From assembly GCA_910586215.1 (NCBI GenBank), contig CAJUGH010000055.1, forward strand, positions 1 to 9,853: 9,853 bases of DNA, read 5' to 3'. This stretch comes from an uncultured Acetatifactor sp. GTDB taxonomy: Bacteria > Bacillota > Clostridia > Lachnospirales > Lachnospiraceae. Position numbers and translations under genes: made by a program. Shown in pieces: positions 1 to 7,142 of this stretch. Under the pieces are notes generated by a model. The model worked only from the letters and a program-made list of their open reading frames with translations, had not been told where the DNA came from and did not search any database. How positions within the stretch are numbered: position 1 is the first letter of the stretch; the number at the start of each line of letters is the position of its first letter.

Positions 1-266
1 CCAGGTTACATAAAATGGTGTCGGAGGTTAAGGCAGACAGGGAAGTGGGGCTGGCATATATGAAGAGTGTGGAAATAGAACAAATGATAAGGGTGGAAGG
101 AAAAGCAGAATCCATTCTAATGCTTTTAGGAGAAAAAGGCCCGGTTCCTGCCAGGATACGGCAGGTGATCCAGACCCAGCAGGACATGGATGTGCTGAAT
201 GCCTGGCTGCTTCTGGCAGCCAGGGTGGAGAATGTGATTCAATTCGAAGAACAGGCAGGCCTGTGA
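1..266 (+). CDS. C-terminal end of an Rpn/PDDEXK_2-type nuclease (transposase-like), 5' end outside window
   Basis: The reading frame is open to the left edge (first complete codon at bases 3-5), so the ATG at base 15 is probably internal and the gene starts outside the window. What is visible is the charged helical tail typical of Rpn-family proteins (recombination-promoting nucleases, PD-(D/E)XK fold, often annotated as putative transposases). It has an REVGLAYMKS-like segment, then a glutamate/lysine-rich stretch (MIRVEGKAESILMLL), then a VLNAWLLLAARVENVIQFEE ending. The family tail usually reads as a short helical bundle ending in a LxxWLxLAAxxxSIxEF-like pattern, which this matches. The catalytic domain is not in the window, so activity cannot be judged. 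The stop TGA at 264-266 lies 17 bases from the stop of the convergent hydrolase gene. Assignment rests on remembered family pattern only. Confidence 0.65.
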   Translation, partial: RLHKMVSEVKADREVGLAYMKSVEIEQMIRVEGKAESILMLLGEKGPVPARIRQVIQTQQDMDVLNAWLLLAARVENVIQFEEQAGL

Positions 267-277
267 AGCCATCTCAT

Positions 278-296
278 AGACATTTAGCGAATGTCT
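278..296. other. Short stem-loop between convergent gene ends
   Basis: A perfect 7-bp inverted repeat, AGACATT and AATGTCT, encloses a 5-base loop (285-289). It overlaps the last codons of the hydrolase gene on the minus strand and lies just after the stop of the plus-strand gene. There is no T-run on either side, so it is not a standard intrinsic terminator. It may act as a weak end signal or mRNA 3'-end stabiliser for either gene. Confidence 0.3.
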
Positions 297-1108
297 GGAG
301 GATCAATCACCCCGGCATATTCCGGATGCTCTTCCAGGAAGCGGCAGATGATTTCCGGCTGATCCCAGAAGTGCATGGGATATACCTTTTTTGCGGAAAC
401 AGTCTGTAGAAAGTACAGGAACCCGTCCGCATAGCTGTCTCCCAGCCGGGGATCCAGGGGCAGGAAGGCAGCGTCAATGGAGAGTCCTTTTAATCTGGAC
501 AGGGAAGCCCGGAAGCTTCCCCGCATCTGCTTTCTCTCCTTTTCCGGGGTCTCCGGTATGCTCCAGTCATTTAAGTCCCCTGCATGGTACAGGACACCTT
601 CCGGACATGTGACCAGGTAGGCCACTCCTTTGTCAGTGGAGAGAAGGGTCTGCACCTGCGTCCCACAGGGCAGGATGTATTCACGGCTGTGGTAGACCTT
701 GGCCAGGAAACGGCCAGGGGCTGTTTCCCGCTCAGAAATACAGGCAGGAACCGTGTCGGATACCGGGACAGAAGGTGCAGATGACGCTAGGGACGGTGTA
801 ACCCTGTGCAGGGAGAAGGTCTGGATCCAGGCTTCGGAATCGTCCGGTACAAGGTTCTGGTACCCGGCGGGATACCTTCTGGGGGGAATGTCATTGGAGA
901 GTACGGCAATCACAGTTTCCATCCCGGCCCTGTCCAGCAAAGGGAAGAGATCAGGAGTATAGTGATCTGCATGTCCGTGGCTGGCGAACACGAAAATAGG
1001 CCTGGAGGGATCCAGGCCGGGAAGGGTTCCCTTATAGTAATCAAAGAGATAATAGCAGGCAGCGGTTTCCACCAGGAAGCCGCTATGTTGTATGTAAGTA
1101 ATTTTCAT
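284..1108 (-). CDS. MBL-fold (metallo-beta-lactamase superfamily) metal-dependent hydrolase
   Basis: Predicted cytoplasmic metallohydrolase of 274 residues with no signal peptide or membrane segment. The N-terminus (ITYIQHSGFLVET) is the first beta strands of the MBL fold. The metal-binding motif HxHxDH is at residues 44-49 (SHGHADH). A second set of ligands is YHAGD at 184-188 (His185, Asp188), and a late histidine in YPMHFW is at 246. The layout resembles the UlaG-like branch of uncharacterised MBL hydrolases, so the substrate is unknown. Residues about 103-131 form a Ser/Pro/Val-rich insertion that looks like a flexible loop. The ATG at 1108 is the first in frame and is preceded only by a weak GGTAG-like ribosome site. 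The gene lies 119 bases downstream of leuS on the same strand, so read-through from the leuS promoter is possible, but a role in leucine metabolism is not implied. Confidence 0.85.
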   Translation of the reverse strand: MKITYIQHSGFLVETAACYYLFDYYKGTLPGLDPSRPIFVFASHGHADHYTPDLFPLLDRAGMETVIAVLSNDIPPRRYPAGYQNLVPDDSEAWIQTFSLHRVTPSLASSAPSVPVSDTVPACISERETAPGRFLAKVYHSREYILPCGTQVQTLLSTDKGVAYLVTCPEGVLYHAGDLNDWSIPETPEKERKQMRGSFRASLSRLKGLSIDAAFLPLDPRLGDSYADGFLYFLQTVSAKKVYPMHFWDQPEIICRFLEEHPEYAGVIDPPDIR

Positions 1109-1151
1109 AAGCTTCTACCGTATGGATTTAGGATCCCCTGCCTATAGGCTT

Positions 1152-1199
1152 CCTGTAATAGACGGGGCGGGAGACAGGATCCGGCTCCGTCTGTACAGG
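1152..1199. other. Stem-loop between leuS and the MBL hydrolase gene
   Basis: The arms CCTGTAATAGACGG (1152-1165) and CCGTCTGTACAGG (1187-1199) pair over about 12 bp with one small bulge, around a 21-base loop. Read on the minus strand, the direction of leuS, the stem is not followed by a T-run, so it is not a clear intrinsic terminator for leuS. Read on the plus strand it is followed by TTTCTTT, but no plus-strand gene ends here. It could be an RNA processing or stabilising element between the two cistrons. Confidence 0.4.
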
Positions 1200-1227
1200 T
1201 TTCTTTGGGGACATCTTATATTGGTTC

Positions 1228-3651
1228 TTACTTCACCACAATATTCACGATCCTTCCCTTCACGTAGATCTCTTTCACCACCGTCTTCCCATCTATGGCA
1301 GTTTTTACGGAAGGGATTTCTTTTGCCTTGGCAATGGCAGAAGCATTCTCCTCATCCAGGGCCAGTTCCACGGTTCCCTTTACCTTGCCGTTTACCTGGA
1401 CACCGATGGTGACGGTATCCTCCTTTACGGCATCCTCATCGAACACAGGCCAGGGCTCGTAGGCCAGGGTATCGGCATGGCCCAGGATCTGCCACAGTTC
1501 CTCGCCTGCGTGGGGGCAGATGCAGGAGAACATTTTCACGAAACCTTCCGCGTATTCCCTGGGACATTTTCCGGCTTTGTAGGCGGCATTCATGAAGATC
1601 ATCATCTGGCTGATGGCGGTGTTGAAGCCTAACTGTTCGAAGTCGCTAGTGACTTTCTTCACGGTCTGGTGATATACCTTTGCCAGGGAATTGTCATTGC
1701 CATCGGTGAGGTTTTCTTCGTTGGTGAAGAAGGTCCACACCCGGTTGATGAATCTCCTGGCACCCTCTACACCCTGGGGGCTCCAGGGTTTTGACACTTC
1801 CAGGGGACCCATGAACATCTCGTAGAGCCGCAGGGTATCGGCACCGTAGTCCCGGACAATGTCGCTGGGATTCACCACGAATTCGGGGAACCGTTTGCCC
1901 ATCTTGATGCCATTCTCCCCCAGGATCATTCCCTGGTGTACCAGCTTCTGGAAGGGCTCCTTTACCGGGGAAAGGCCCTTATCGTAGAGGTAGCGGTTCC
2001 AGATCCGGGAGTACATCAGGTGCCCCACTGCGTGTTCCGGGCCGCCGATATAGAGATCTACAGGCAGCCAGTGTTCCAGAAGCTTCTGGTCAGCGAAGGC
2101 CTCCTCATTGTCCGGGTCAATGTAACGCATGAAATACCAACTGGATCCGGCGCTGCCAGGCATGGTGGAAGTCTCCCGCAGGCCTTTGACACCGTTCCTG
2201 TCATATTGTTTCCACTCTGTGGCATTTTCCAGGGGTGCCTTGCCGTTCTTCCCCTTGTAGTCTTCCAGTTCGGGAAGGACCAGGGGCAGTTCCTCATCTG
2301 GCAGGGCATAGATCTGTCCGTCTTCCGTGTGAACTACCGGTACCGGTTCGCCCCAGTAGCGCTGTCTGGCGAAGATCCATTCCCGGAAGTGGTAATTCAC
2401 GGTGCGGCGGGCCACACCTTTCGCCTCCAGTTTGCTGGTGATGGCTTCCTTGGCTTCCTCCACGGTCAGACCTGTGAATTCCTCGGAGTTCATCAGCTTA
2501 CATCCCTTGCCCAGGTAGGAGCCTTTCTCAAAGGCATGTTCGCTGACGTCCGCGCCGTCTATGACCTGTATCATGGGAATGTTGTGGGCCATGGCATATT
2601 CAAAGTCACGCTGGTCGTGGGAGGGGACGGCCATGACAGCGCCGGTTCCATAGCTGGCCAGCACGAAATCCCCGATGTAGAGGGGCACTTCCCTGCCGTT
2701 TGCGGGGTTGATGGCATACAGACCTTTCAGCACGCAGCCGGATTTGGTCTTGTTCAACTCTGTCCGGTCCATGTCGTTCTTCTTTAGGGTCTCGTCAATA
2801 TAGGCCTGTACCTGTTCCGGGTTCTGCACCCTGGGCATAAGGTCTTTTACAATCTGGCCGTCCGGGGCCAGTACCATGAAAGTGATGCCGTAGATGGTCT
2901 CAATACAGGTGGTGTAGATGGAGAAGCTGCCACCTCCCACGATCTGGAAATCCACCTCCACGCCCTCAGACCTGCCGATCCAGTGTCTCTGGATATCCTT
3001 GGTGGATTCCGGCCAGTCGATCTCGTTTAAACCCTCCAGGAGTTTTTCTGCAAAGGCAGGCTGGTTGATGACCCACTGCTTCATGTTCTTGCGTACAACA
3101 GGGTAACCGCCCCGCTCGGATTTGCCATCAATGACTTCATCGTTGGAGAGTACAGTACCAAGCTCCTCACACCAGTTCACGGGCATGTCAATGTATTTGG
3201 CATAGCCGTCCAGATACAGCTGTTTGAAGATCCACTGGGTCCATTTATAGAATTTGGGATCGCTGGTGGCGATCATCTTGGACCAGTCGTAGTCGAAGCC
3301 AAGCTCTTTCAACTGCTTGGAAAAGGTCTCAATATTGGCCTGGGTGAAACCATTGGGGTGGTTGCCTGTGCTCACCGCGTACTGCTCCGCAGGCAGGCCG
3401 AAGGAATCATATCCCATGGGATGCAGCACATTATAGCCCTGCATGCGCTTCATGCGGGACATGATGTCTGTCGCGGTGTAGCCTTCCGGATGTCCTGCGT
3501 GGAGTCCCACACCCGAAGGATAGGGGAACATATCCAGCACATAATATTTGGGCTTGGAGAAATCCCACACATCGGTCCTGAAGGTCTCGTGTTCAGCCCA
3601 GTAGGACTGCCATTTTTTCTCAATTTCGCCTGGGTTATAGACGTGTTCCAT
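1228..3651 (-). CDS. leuS: Leucyl-tRNA synthetase
   Basis: Cytoplasmic class Ia aminoacyl-tRNA synthetase that charges tRNA-Leu. It has 807 residues, the usual bacterial size. Visible landmarks, in order: the HIGH-type ATP motif HAGH at 51-54 after PYPSG; the CP1 editing domain at about 225-415 with threonine-rich segment TTCIET at 247-252 and VPSHDQRD at 342-349 (Asp346 matches the conserved editing aspartate); FAREWIF-like REWIFARQRYWG at 423-434; PGSAGSSWYF at 498-507; a KMSKS-equivalent KMGKR at 583-587; the anticodon-binding helical domain; and a C-terminal domain beginning near VTIGVQVNGKVKG. Two signatures differ from the textbook form: KMGKR for KMSKS and TTCIET for TTRPDT. These may be normal in clostridial relatives. 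The start ATG at 3651 has a good AGGAGAG site at 3657-3663. Expression is controlled by the upstream T-box leader. Confidence 0.98.
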   Translation of the reverse strand: MEHVYNPGEIEKKWQSYWAEHETFRTDVWDFSKPKYYVLDMFPYPSGVGLHAGHPEGYTATDIMSRMKRMQGYNVLHPMGYDSFGLPAEQYAVSTGNHPNGFTQANIETFSKQLKELGFDYDWSKMIATSDPKFYKWTQWIFKQLYLDGYAKYIDMPVNWCEELGTVLSNDEVIDGKSERGGYPVVRKNMKQWVINQPAFAEKLLEGLNEIDWPESTKDIQRHWIGRSEGVEVDFQIVGGGSFSIYTTCIETIYGITFMVLAPDGQIVKDLMPRVQNPEQVQAYIDETLKKNDMDRTELNKTKSGCVLKGLYAINPANGREVPLYIGDFVLASYGTGAVMAVPSHDQRDFEYAMAHNIPMIQVIDGADVSEHAFEKGSYLGKGCKLMNSEEFTGLTVEEAKEAITSKLEAKGVARRTVNYHFREWIFARQRYWGEPVPVVHTEDGQIYALPDEELPLVLPELEDYKGKNGKAPLENATEWKQYDRNGVKGLRETSTMPGSAGSSWYFMRYIDPDNEEAFADQKLLEHWLPVDLYIGGPEHAVGHLMYSRIWNRYLYDKGLSPVKEPFQKLVHQGMILGENGIKMGKRFPEFVVNPSDIVRDYGADTLRLYEMFMGPLEVSKPWSPQGVEGARRFINRVWTFFTNEENLTDGNDNSLAKVYHQTVKKVTSDFEQLGFNTAISQMMIFMNAAYKAGKCPREYAEGFVKMFSCICPHAGEELWQILGHADTLAYEPWPVFDEDAVKEDTVTIGVQVNGKVKGTVELALDEENASAIAKAKEIPSVKTAIDGKTVVKEIYVKGRIVNIVVK

Positions 3652-3752
3652 AGCTTCTCTCCTTTACTTTATTCCCGCAGGCAATGGGTCAGACCTGCAC
3701 ACCCGGCTTGGCGGCGGGGATTGGTGGATGGCAGGATGCCATTACCTGGAAC

Positions 3753-3825
3753 AAAAAAAGCCTTCCTCTCTGTTGGAATCCTTATCCCGGAAGAACTTCC
3801 AGGGGAACCTCTAAGAGACGAAAGG
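3753..3825 (-). terminator. Regulated intrinsic terminator of the leuS T-box leader
   Basis: On the minus strand the 5' arm CCTTTCGTCTCT (about 3814-3825) pairs with AGAGAGGAAGG (about 3761-3771) with one bulged G, followed by a run of seven T (3753-3759). The 5' arm overlaps the 3' side of the antiterminator, so the two structures exclude each other, as in known T-box switches. Confidence 0.85.
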
Positions 3826-4093
3826 ACATTTGTGCCTGCCGCGGTACCACTCTTATTCAGAAGCTGTAGCTTCTGCACTTACCTTTTCTGTAACGGGAAA
3901 ACCCGCCGGAATATACTGTTGCTGCCGATTCTGTCCTTGCCATACAAAGGGCTTTCCAGGATGACAGATGTTCCACTCCGGGGCTTGCAGACCAGTTCAA
4001 AGCGTTCCGGGCCATCTCCCACCAGCCGACAGCTCTCTGATACCGTGAGGCGCTTTTACTACTTCTGTTCACAGCCTTTTTCTTTTTTATATA
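3753..4093 (-). promoter_or_regulatory. T-box riboswitch leader of leuS (leucine specifier)
   Basis: On the minus strand this leader has the parts of a T-box, an RNA that senses uncharged tRNA. The strictly conserved T-box sequence AGAGTGGTACCGCG is at 3840-3853. Stem I spans about 3965-4085, with AGTA on its 5' side and GAA followed by CTG on its 3' side. The likely specifier codon is CTG (Leu), at plus-strand 3993-3995, which fits the downstream leuS. A stem III-like hairpin AGAAGCT/AGCTTCT lies at 3859-3874. The T-box 5' bases AAGAG can pair with CTCTT just downstream to form the antiterminator, which competes with the terminator at 3753-3825. Uncharged tRNA-Leu should stabilise the antiterminator and allow leuS transcription. 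The specifier position is inferred from the GAA-NNN layout and not from a folded model. The 5' boundary is set by the predicted transcription start. Confidence 0.92.
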
Positions 4094-4099
4094 CGCCAT

Positions 4100-4128
4100 A
4101 TCTTACCCTTTTTTGAGGGAAAAGTCAA
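4100..4128 (-). promoter_or_regulatory. Sigma-A-type promoter for the leuS leader
   Basis: On the minus strand TTGACT (4123-4128) and TAAGAT (4100-4105) are separated by exactly 17 bases. The predicted transcription start is near 4093, just before Stem I of the T-box. Each hexamer matches the consensus at five of six positions. Confidence 0.75.
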
Positions 4129-4164
4129 ATGGTTTCGTGCATAAAAATATTTCGCCGGGAGATG

Positions 4165-4210
4165 CTGTTAACAGTTCAGCCAGTCTGTGTATATGACGCT
4201 GTCTGAACTG
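4165..4210 (+). promoter_or_regulatory. Palindrome and inverted repeat upstream of the GPH symporter (candidate operator, weak promoter)
   Basis: CTGTTAACAG at 4165-4174 is a perfect 10-base palindrome. It overlaps an 11-of-12 inverted repeat, CAGTTCAGCCAG (4172-4183) and CTGTCTGAACTG (4199-4210), with a 15-base loop. A weak promoter candidate, TTAACA (4168-4173) and TATATG (4190-4195) with 16-base spacing, lies inside the same structure, so a repressor bound here would block it. The region is the only non-coding DNA between leuS and the symporter. No regulator gene is in the window, so which protein binds, if any, is unknown. Confidence 0.4.
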
Positions 4211-4277
4211 CTATGAAGCTGGTAACAGATGCCATTATGGGAGTATGTGATAACAGCAGTTGGAGGGAATTTGACCT

Positions 4278-5720
4278 ATGGAAAAGACAGTGGATGAAAA
4301 CGGGAATGTGCGTTGGGATGGAAGCGCACAGGCACCTCCCTTTGGGATCCGGGACAAGATCGGCTATATGTTTGGGGATTTTGGCAATGACTTTAGTTTT
4401 ATCTTTGCCAGCAATTATCTGATGGTATTCTATACCAAAGTGTTGGGTTTTGGCGGATTTGTGGTGGGGCTGCTGTTCATGGGAGCCAGGATTGTGGATG
4501 CTTTTACGGATGTGACCATGGGGCGTATCGTGGACCATATGCAGCCGGCAAGGGATGGCCGGTTCAGGCCCTGGATCAAGTGGGGCTGTGTGCCTGTGGC
4601 AGTGGCCAGCACCATTATGTATCTCTATCTGGTGCGGGACTGGGCATACTGGGCAAAACTTGTTTATGTGGTTATTACTTATCTGCTGTGGAGCAGCTTC
4701 TGCTATACGGCTATCAATATCCCCTATGGCTCCATGGCCTCAGTGATCAGCCCGGATGTGAAGGACCGTGCATCCCTGTCCACTTTCCGGAGTATTGGTG
4801 CCAGTCTGGCAGGACTGGTGATCGGGGTGCTGGTCCCCCTGTTCGTCTACCAGACAGATGAGGCAGGGAACCAGGTGGTGATACCAGTGGCTTTCACGGT
4901 GACAGCGGTGGTATTTGGATTTTTGTCGGTAGGCTGTTATCTGCTGTGCTATTTTCTATGCAGGGAGCGGGTCAGCTTTGAGAAAAAGGAAGGACACAAG
5001 GAAAGTGTGGGCAGGATGCTGGCAGGCCTGTGGAAAAACAGGCCTCTGCTGTCCCTGGTATGTGCGGCCCTGGTGCTGCTGTTGGCCACCCTGCTGGGCC
5101 AGACCATGAACAACTATCTCTTTCTGGATTATTTTAAGAACACCAAGGCCCTGGCGGTGCTGAATGTAATCAGCATTGCGGCAGTGCTGGTGCTGGCACC
5201 TTTTGTCTCGAAGATTGCAGTCCGTTTTGGCAAGAAGGAGGCCGGTGCCCTGGGGATGCTGGGGGCCGGGATTGTGTATGTGCTGCTGTATTACTTAAAG
5301 GTGAAAAGCATTCCGCTGTTTCTGGGATTGCTGTTTCTGGGAACGGTGGGCGTGGGACTATTCAATCTGATTGTGTGGGCCTTTATCACGGATATCATAG
5401 ACTACCAGGAAGTGGCCACGGGAAAGCGGGAAGATGGGACGGTGTATGCGGTCTATTCCTTCGCCCGGAAGGTGGGACAGGCCCTGGCAGGAGGGCTGGG
5501 CGGCTTCGTGCTCACGGCCATCGGCTATGTGTCGGAAGCGCCCATGCAGGCGGCAGAAGTGTCGCAGCGGATCTATACGGTAGCTACCCTGGTACCGGGA
5601 GTCTGTTACCTGGTGGTATTCCTGATCATGAAGTTCTATTATCCCCTGTCCCGCGGGGAAGTGGAGAGGAATACGGCGATCCTGCAAAAGAGACGTAAAA
5701 AAGGTGACAGCCCAGAGTGA
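4278..5720 (+). CDS. GPH-family sugar:cation symporter (MFS-type, glycoside-pentoside-hexuronide)
   Basis: Integral membrane transporter of 480 residues that should import a glycoside, pentoside or hexuronide with Na+ or H+. About 12 hydrophobic segments are visible. Family marks are IGYMFGDFGND at 28-38; ARIVDAFTDVTMGRIVD at 70-86, with Asp74 and Asp78 in the position of the cation-site acids of the MelB/GPH group; GRFRPWIKWG at 94-103; NIPYGSMASVI at 147-157; and TDIIDYQEVATGKREDG at 371-387, followed by YSFARKVGQAL. Both ends face the cytoplasm, with a basic C-terminal tail (KRRKKG). The ATG at 4278 has a GGAGGG site ten bases upstream. The next gene, a GH2-like protein, begins 96 bases downstream on the same strand, so the pair probably forms an operon and the substrate is likely a galactoside- or glucuronide-like sugar. 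The exact sugar cannot be told from sequence. Confidence 0.9.
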   Translation: MEKTVDENGNVRWDGSAQAPPFGIRDKIGYMFGDFGNDFSFIFASNYLMVFYTKVLGFGGFVVGLLFMGARIVDAFTDVTMGRIVDHMQPARDGRFRPWIKWGCVPVAVASTIMYLYLVRDWAYWAKLVYVVITYLLWSSFCYTAINIPYGSMASVISPDVKDRASLSTFRSIGASLAGLVIGVLVPLFVYQTDEAGNQVVIPVAFTVTAVVFGFLSVGCYLLCYFLCRERVSFEKKEGHKESVGRMLAGLWKNRPLLSLVCAALVLLLATLLGQTMNNYLFLDYFKNTKALAVLNVISIAAVLVLAPFVSKIAVRFGKKEAGALGMLGAGIVYVLLYYLKVKSIPLFLGLLFLGTVGVGLFNLIVWAFITDIIDYQEVATGKREDGTVYAVYSFARKVGQALAGGLGGFVLTAIGYVSEAPMQAAEVSQRIYTVATLVPGVCYLVVFLIMKFYYPLSRGEVERNTAILQKRRKKGDSPE

Positions 5721-5816
5721 TCATGAAAGGGTAAGCTTGTGCGTATGGGTTGAAAACCGTGTACAGAAACTTTTTAGCCGTGAATTGATGCACATATAGC
5801 GCCTTTGGAGGTTAGG

Positions 5817-6932
5817 ATGAGATTTGACAGGAAAAAGCCAGGAGGCGGTGTGGAGATCCACTGCAGGCTGGAGAACGGGAAGGCCTGGCTGGGCTGGAAA
5901 TTCCATATCCAAAAAGATGCGGCAGAGCCAGGTGGAATTGCCGGAAATGTGACAGGAGTAAGGGCAGTGCAAAGGGCGGCAGGGGAAGGACTCACGGCAG
6001 GACAGTCTGCACCTAAGAGTTTCACTGCAAAAGAGGGGATAGCGGAAGGATCCGTGGCCAGTAAGACTGTGGTGCCAGGGAAACTGCCGGATGAAACCTA
6101 CAGGGGAGCCTGCCAGGTGGAAGTGACCGTCACAGACAGGGAAGGGCGCCTGGCCGCCTATGGCAGAAAACGTCTGGATGAGGAGGAGCCACTGGAAACC
6201 CTGTTACTGCATCCCCATTCCTGGTCAGGCATGGAGGATCCTTACCTATATAGGGTGGAGGCCTGTCTGCTGGAGCCGGGGGGCTGTCCGACAGACCAGG
6301 TAGTCCTGTGGCTGCCTCTCCGGGAGGTTGCTGTGCATCCAGAGAAGGGAGTGCTGTTGAATGGGAAGGCATTCCTGCCAAGGGCAGTCCGGTATGTGCC
6401 GCCTTGCGGGGAAGGAGCGGGGGCAGCGAAAGCCCTGCAAATGGAACAGATGCGGCAGGAATTTCTGCTCTTAAAGGAAATGGGGGCTAACTGCATTCAC
6501 TATGAAGCAGGGAAAAATGGTCTGTATCCGTATTTCCTCCAGCTGTGCGACAAGTATGGTTTTGTGGTGTGGGAACAGAAGGAGGGGATTCCCTGCCGGG
6601 CTGTGCAGGATCCTGCCGCCGGCCACCTTCTGGATGACCGCCGCCGTCCCACATCCTTGTACTATCATTACCGGGCAAAGTGGGGCAGGGAACCATTTGT
6701 CTATCTGGCACCGGAAAGTATCCGCAGGCAGGAGAATGGCACCTTCCTGGCTGTTGTCTACAGCAACTGTTCCAGGGTGGCCCTGTACACGGACGGACAG
6801 CTCCATGGCATTCTATCGGGTGAGGAGGAATTTGTCTTCCAGGAGATTCCAGCCAGACATCCCTGTATCATGCTAAGTGCTGAGGCAGAAGGCTGCAGCA
6901 TGTCGCTGTCCCTCCATAAATCGTTGCTGTGA
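5817..6932 (+). CDS. GH2-like protein lacking the catalytic half of the TIM barrel (probably non-enzymatic)
   Basis: Cytoplasmic protein of 371 residues that aligns by eye with inner parts of glycoside hydrolase family 2 (beta-galactosidase/glucuronidase type). Residues 12-120 resemble the Ig-like domain, with a Gly/Ala/Ser-rich stretch at about 36-92. WSGMEDPYLY at 136-145 and KGVLLNGKAFLPRAVRYV at 177-194 match the conserved entry to the barrel. MEQMRQEFLLLKEMGANCI (209-227) and CDKYGFVVWEQ (244-254) match the first barrel strands, but the usual NxIRxxHYP is degraded. The sequence then jumps to GHLLDDRRRPTSLYYHYRAKW (269-289), the normal exit of the barrel, and a DUF4982-like domain. The acid/base (NE) and nucleophile glutamates are absent, as is the N-terminal jelly roll. 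ATG 5817 is chosen over TTG 5805 because GGAGG (5807-5811) lies five bases before it. It could be a relic of a larger gene or a repurposed sugar-binding protein. Confidence 0.75.
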   Translation: MRFDRKKPGGGVEIHCRLENGKAWLGWKFHIQKDAAEPGGIAGNVTGVRAVQRAAGEGLTAGQSAPKSFTAKEGIAEGSVASKTVVPGKLPDETYRGACQVEVTVTDREGRLAAYGRKRLDEEEPLETLLLHPHSWSGMEDPYLYRVEACLLEPGGCPTDQVVLWLPLREVAVHPEKGVLLNGKAFLPRAVRYVPPCGEGAGAAKALQMEQMRQEFLLLKEMGANCIHYEAGKNGLYPYFLQLCDKYGFVVWEQKEGIPCRAVQDPAAGHLLDDRRRPTSLYYHYRAKWGREPFVYLAPESIRRQENGTFLAVVYSNCSRVALYTDGQLHGILSGEEEFVFQEIPARHPCIMLSAEAEGCSMSLSLHKSLL

Positions 6933-6939
6933 ACGGAGA

Positions 6940-6949
6940 GAACAGTAAC
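6940..6949 (+). repeat. Half-site GAACAGTAAC, matching the palindrome at 7545-7579
   Basis: The ten bases GAACAGTAAC lie eight bases after the stop of the GH2-like gene. They are identical to the end of the right arm of the perfect palindrome that follows the 131-residue gene. The match extends to 11 of 12 with one mismatch (GAGAACAGTAAC against GTGAACAGTAAC). No opposing arm is found here. The two sites flank the intervening unit. Confidence 0.5.
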
Positions 6950-6988
6950 TATAAATTCTATGTAATGTAACGTCATATCTTATAAAAG

Positions 6989-7017
6989 TTGACAATGTGC
7001 CCGGGAACTAGTACCAT
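6989..7017 (+). promoter_or_regulatory. Promoter for the 131-residue gene
   Basis: A perfect -35 TTGACA (6989-6994) is followed after 17 bases by TACCAT (7012-7017), which matches four of six -10 positions. The predicted start is near 7024, giving a leader of about 120 bases that holds a direct repeat. No other promoter-like pair of this quality was seen between 6933 and 7142. Confidence 0.55.
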
Positions 7018-7025
7018 ATTTTTAA

Positions 7026-7104
7026 GAAGCCACATAGCAGCAAACTGTGGATGATAGTATCCGGGTACATGCAGCCATATGGCAGCACATTGCAGATGAC
7101 AGGA
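7026..7104 (+). repeat. Imperfect 34-base direct repeat in the leader of the 131-residue gene
   Basis: Copy 1 at 7026-7059 and copy 2 at 7071-7104 agree at 25 of 34 positions, mostly differing by transitions. Shared blocks include GCAGCA and GATGA followed by AG. The offset is 45 bases, a multiple of three. Copy 1 contains CCACA/TGTGG (7030-7034, 7046-7050) and copy 2 contains the palindrome GCCATATGGC (7074-7083). Paired protein-binding sites or a decayed coding duplication are both possible. Confidence 0.45.
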
Positions 7105-7142
7105 ATGAATTTTGAAACACACTCTAGGCCGGATCATAAGTT

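Noticed and set aside
1936..2787. Long plus-strand open frame of 283 codons opposite leuS
   Set aside because: It lies wholly inside the well-supported leuS gene on the other strand, has no family-like motifs, and is explained by leuS codon use.
3358..4116. Plus-strand open frame of 252 codons over the leuS 5' end and leader
   Set aside because: It overlaps the leuS start and the T-box RNA, whose conserved motifs explain the sequence. The translation looks like no known protein.
5750..5766. Catabolite-repression (cre)-like site TTGAAAACCGTGTACAG before the GH2-like gene
   Set aside because: It needs an extra base in the core compared with the cre consensus, so the match is too poor to report.
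5805..5816. TTG start giving a 375-residue GH2-like protein
   Set aside because: The TTG lies directly on the ribosome binding site (GGAGG 5807-5811), while ATG 5817 has ideal spacing from it.
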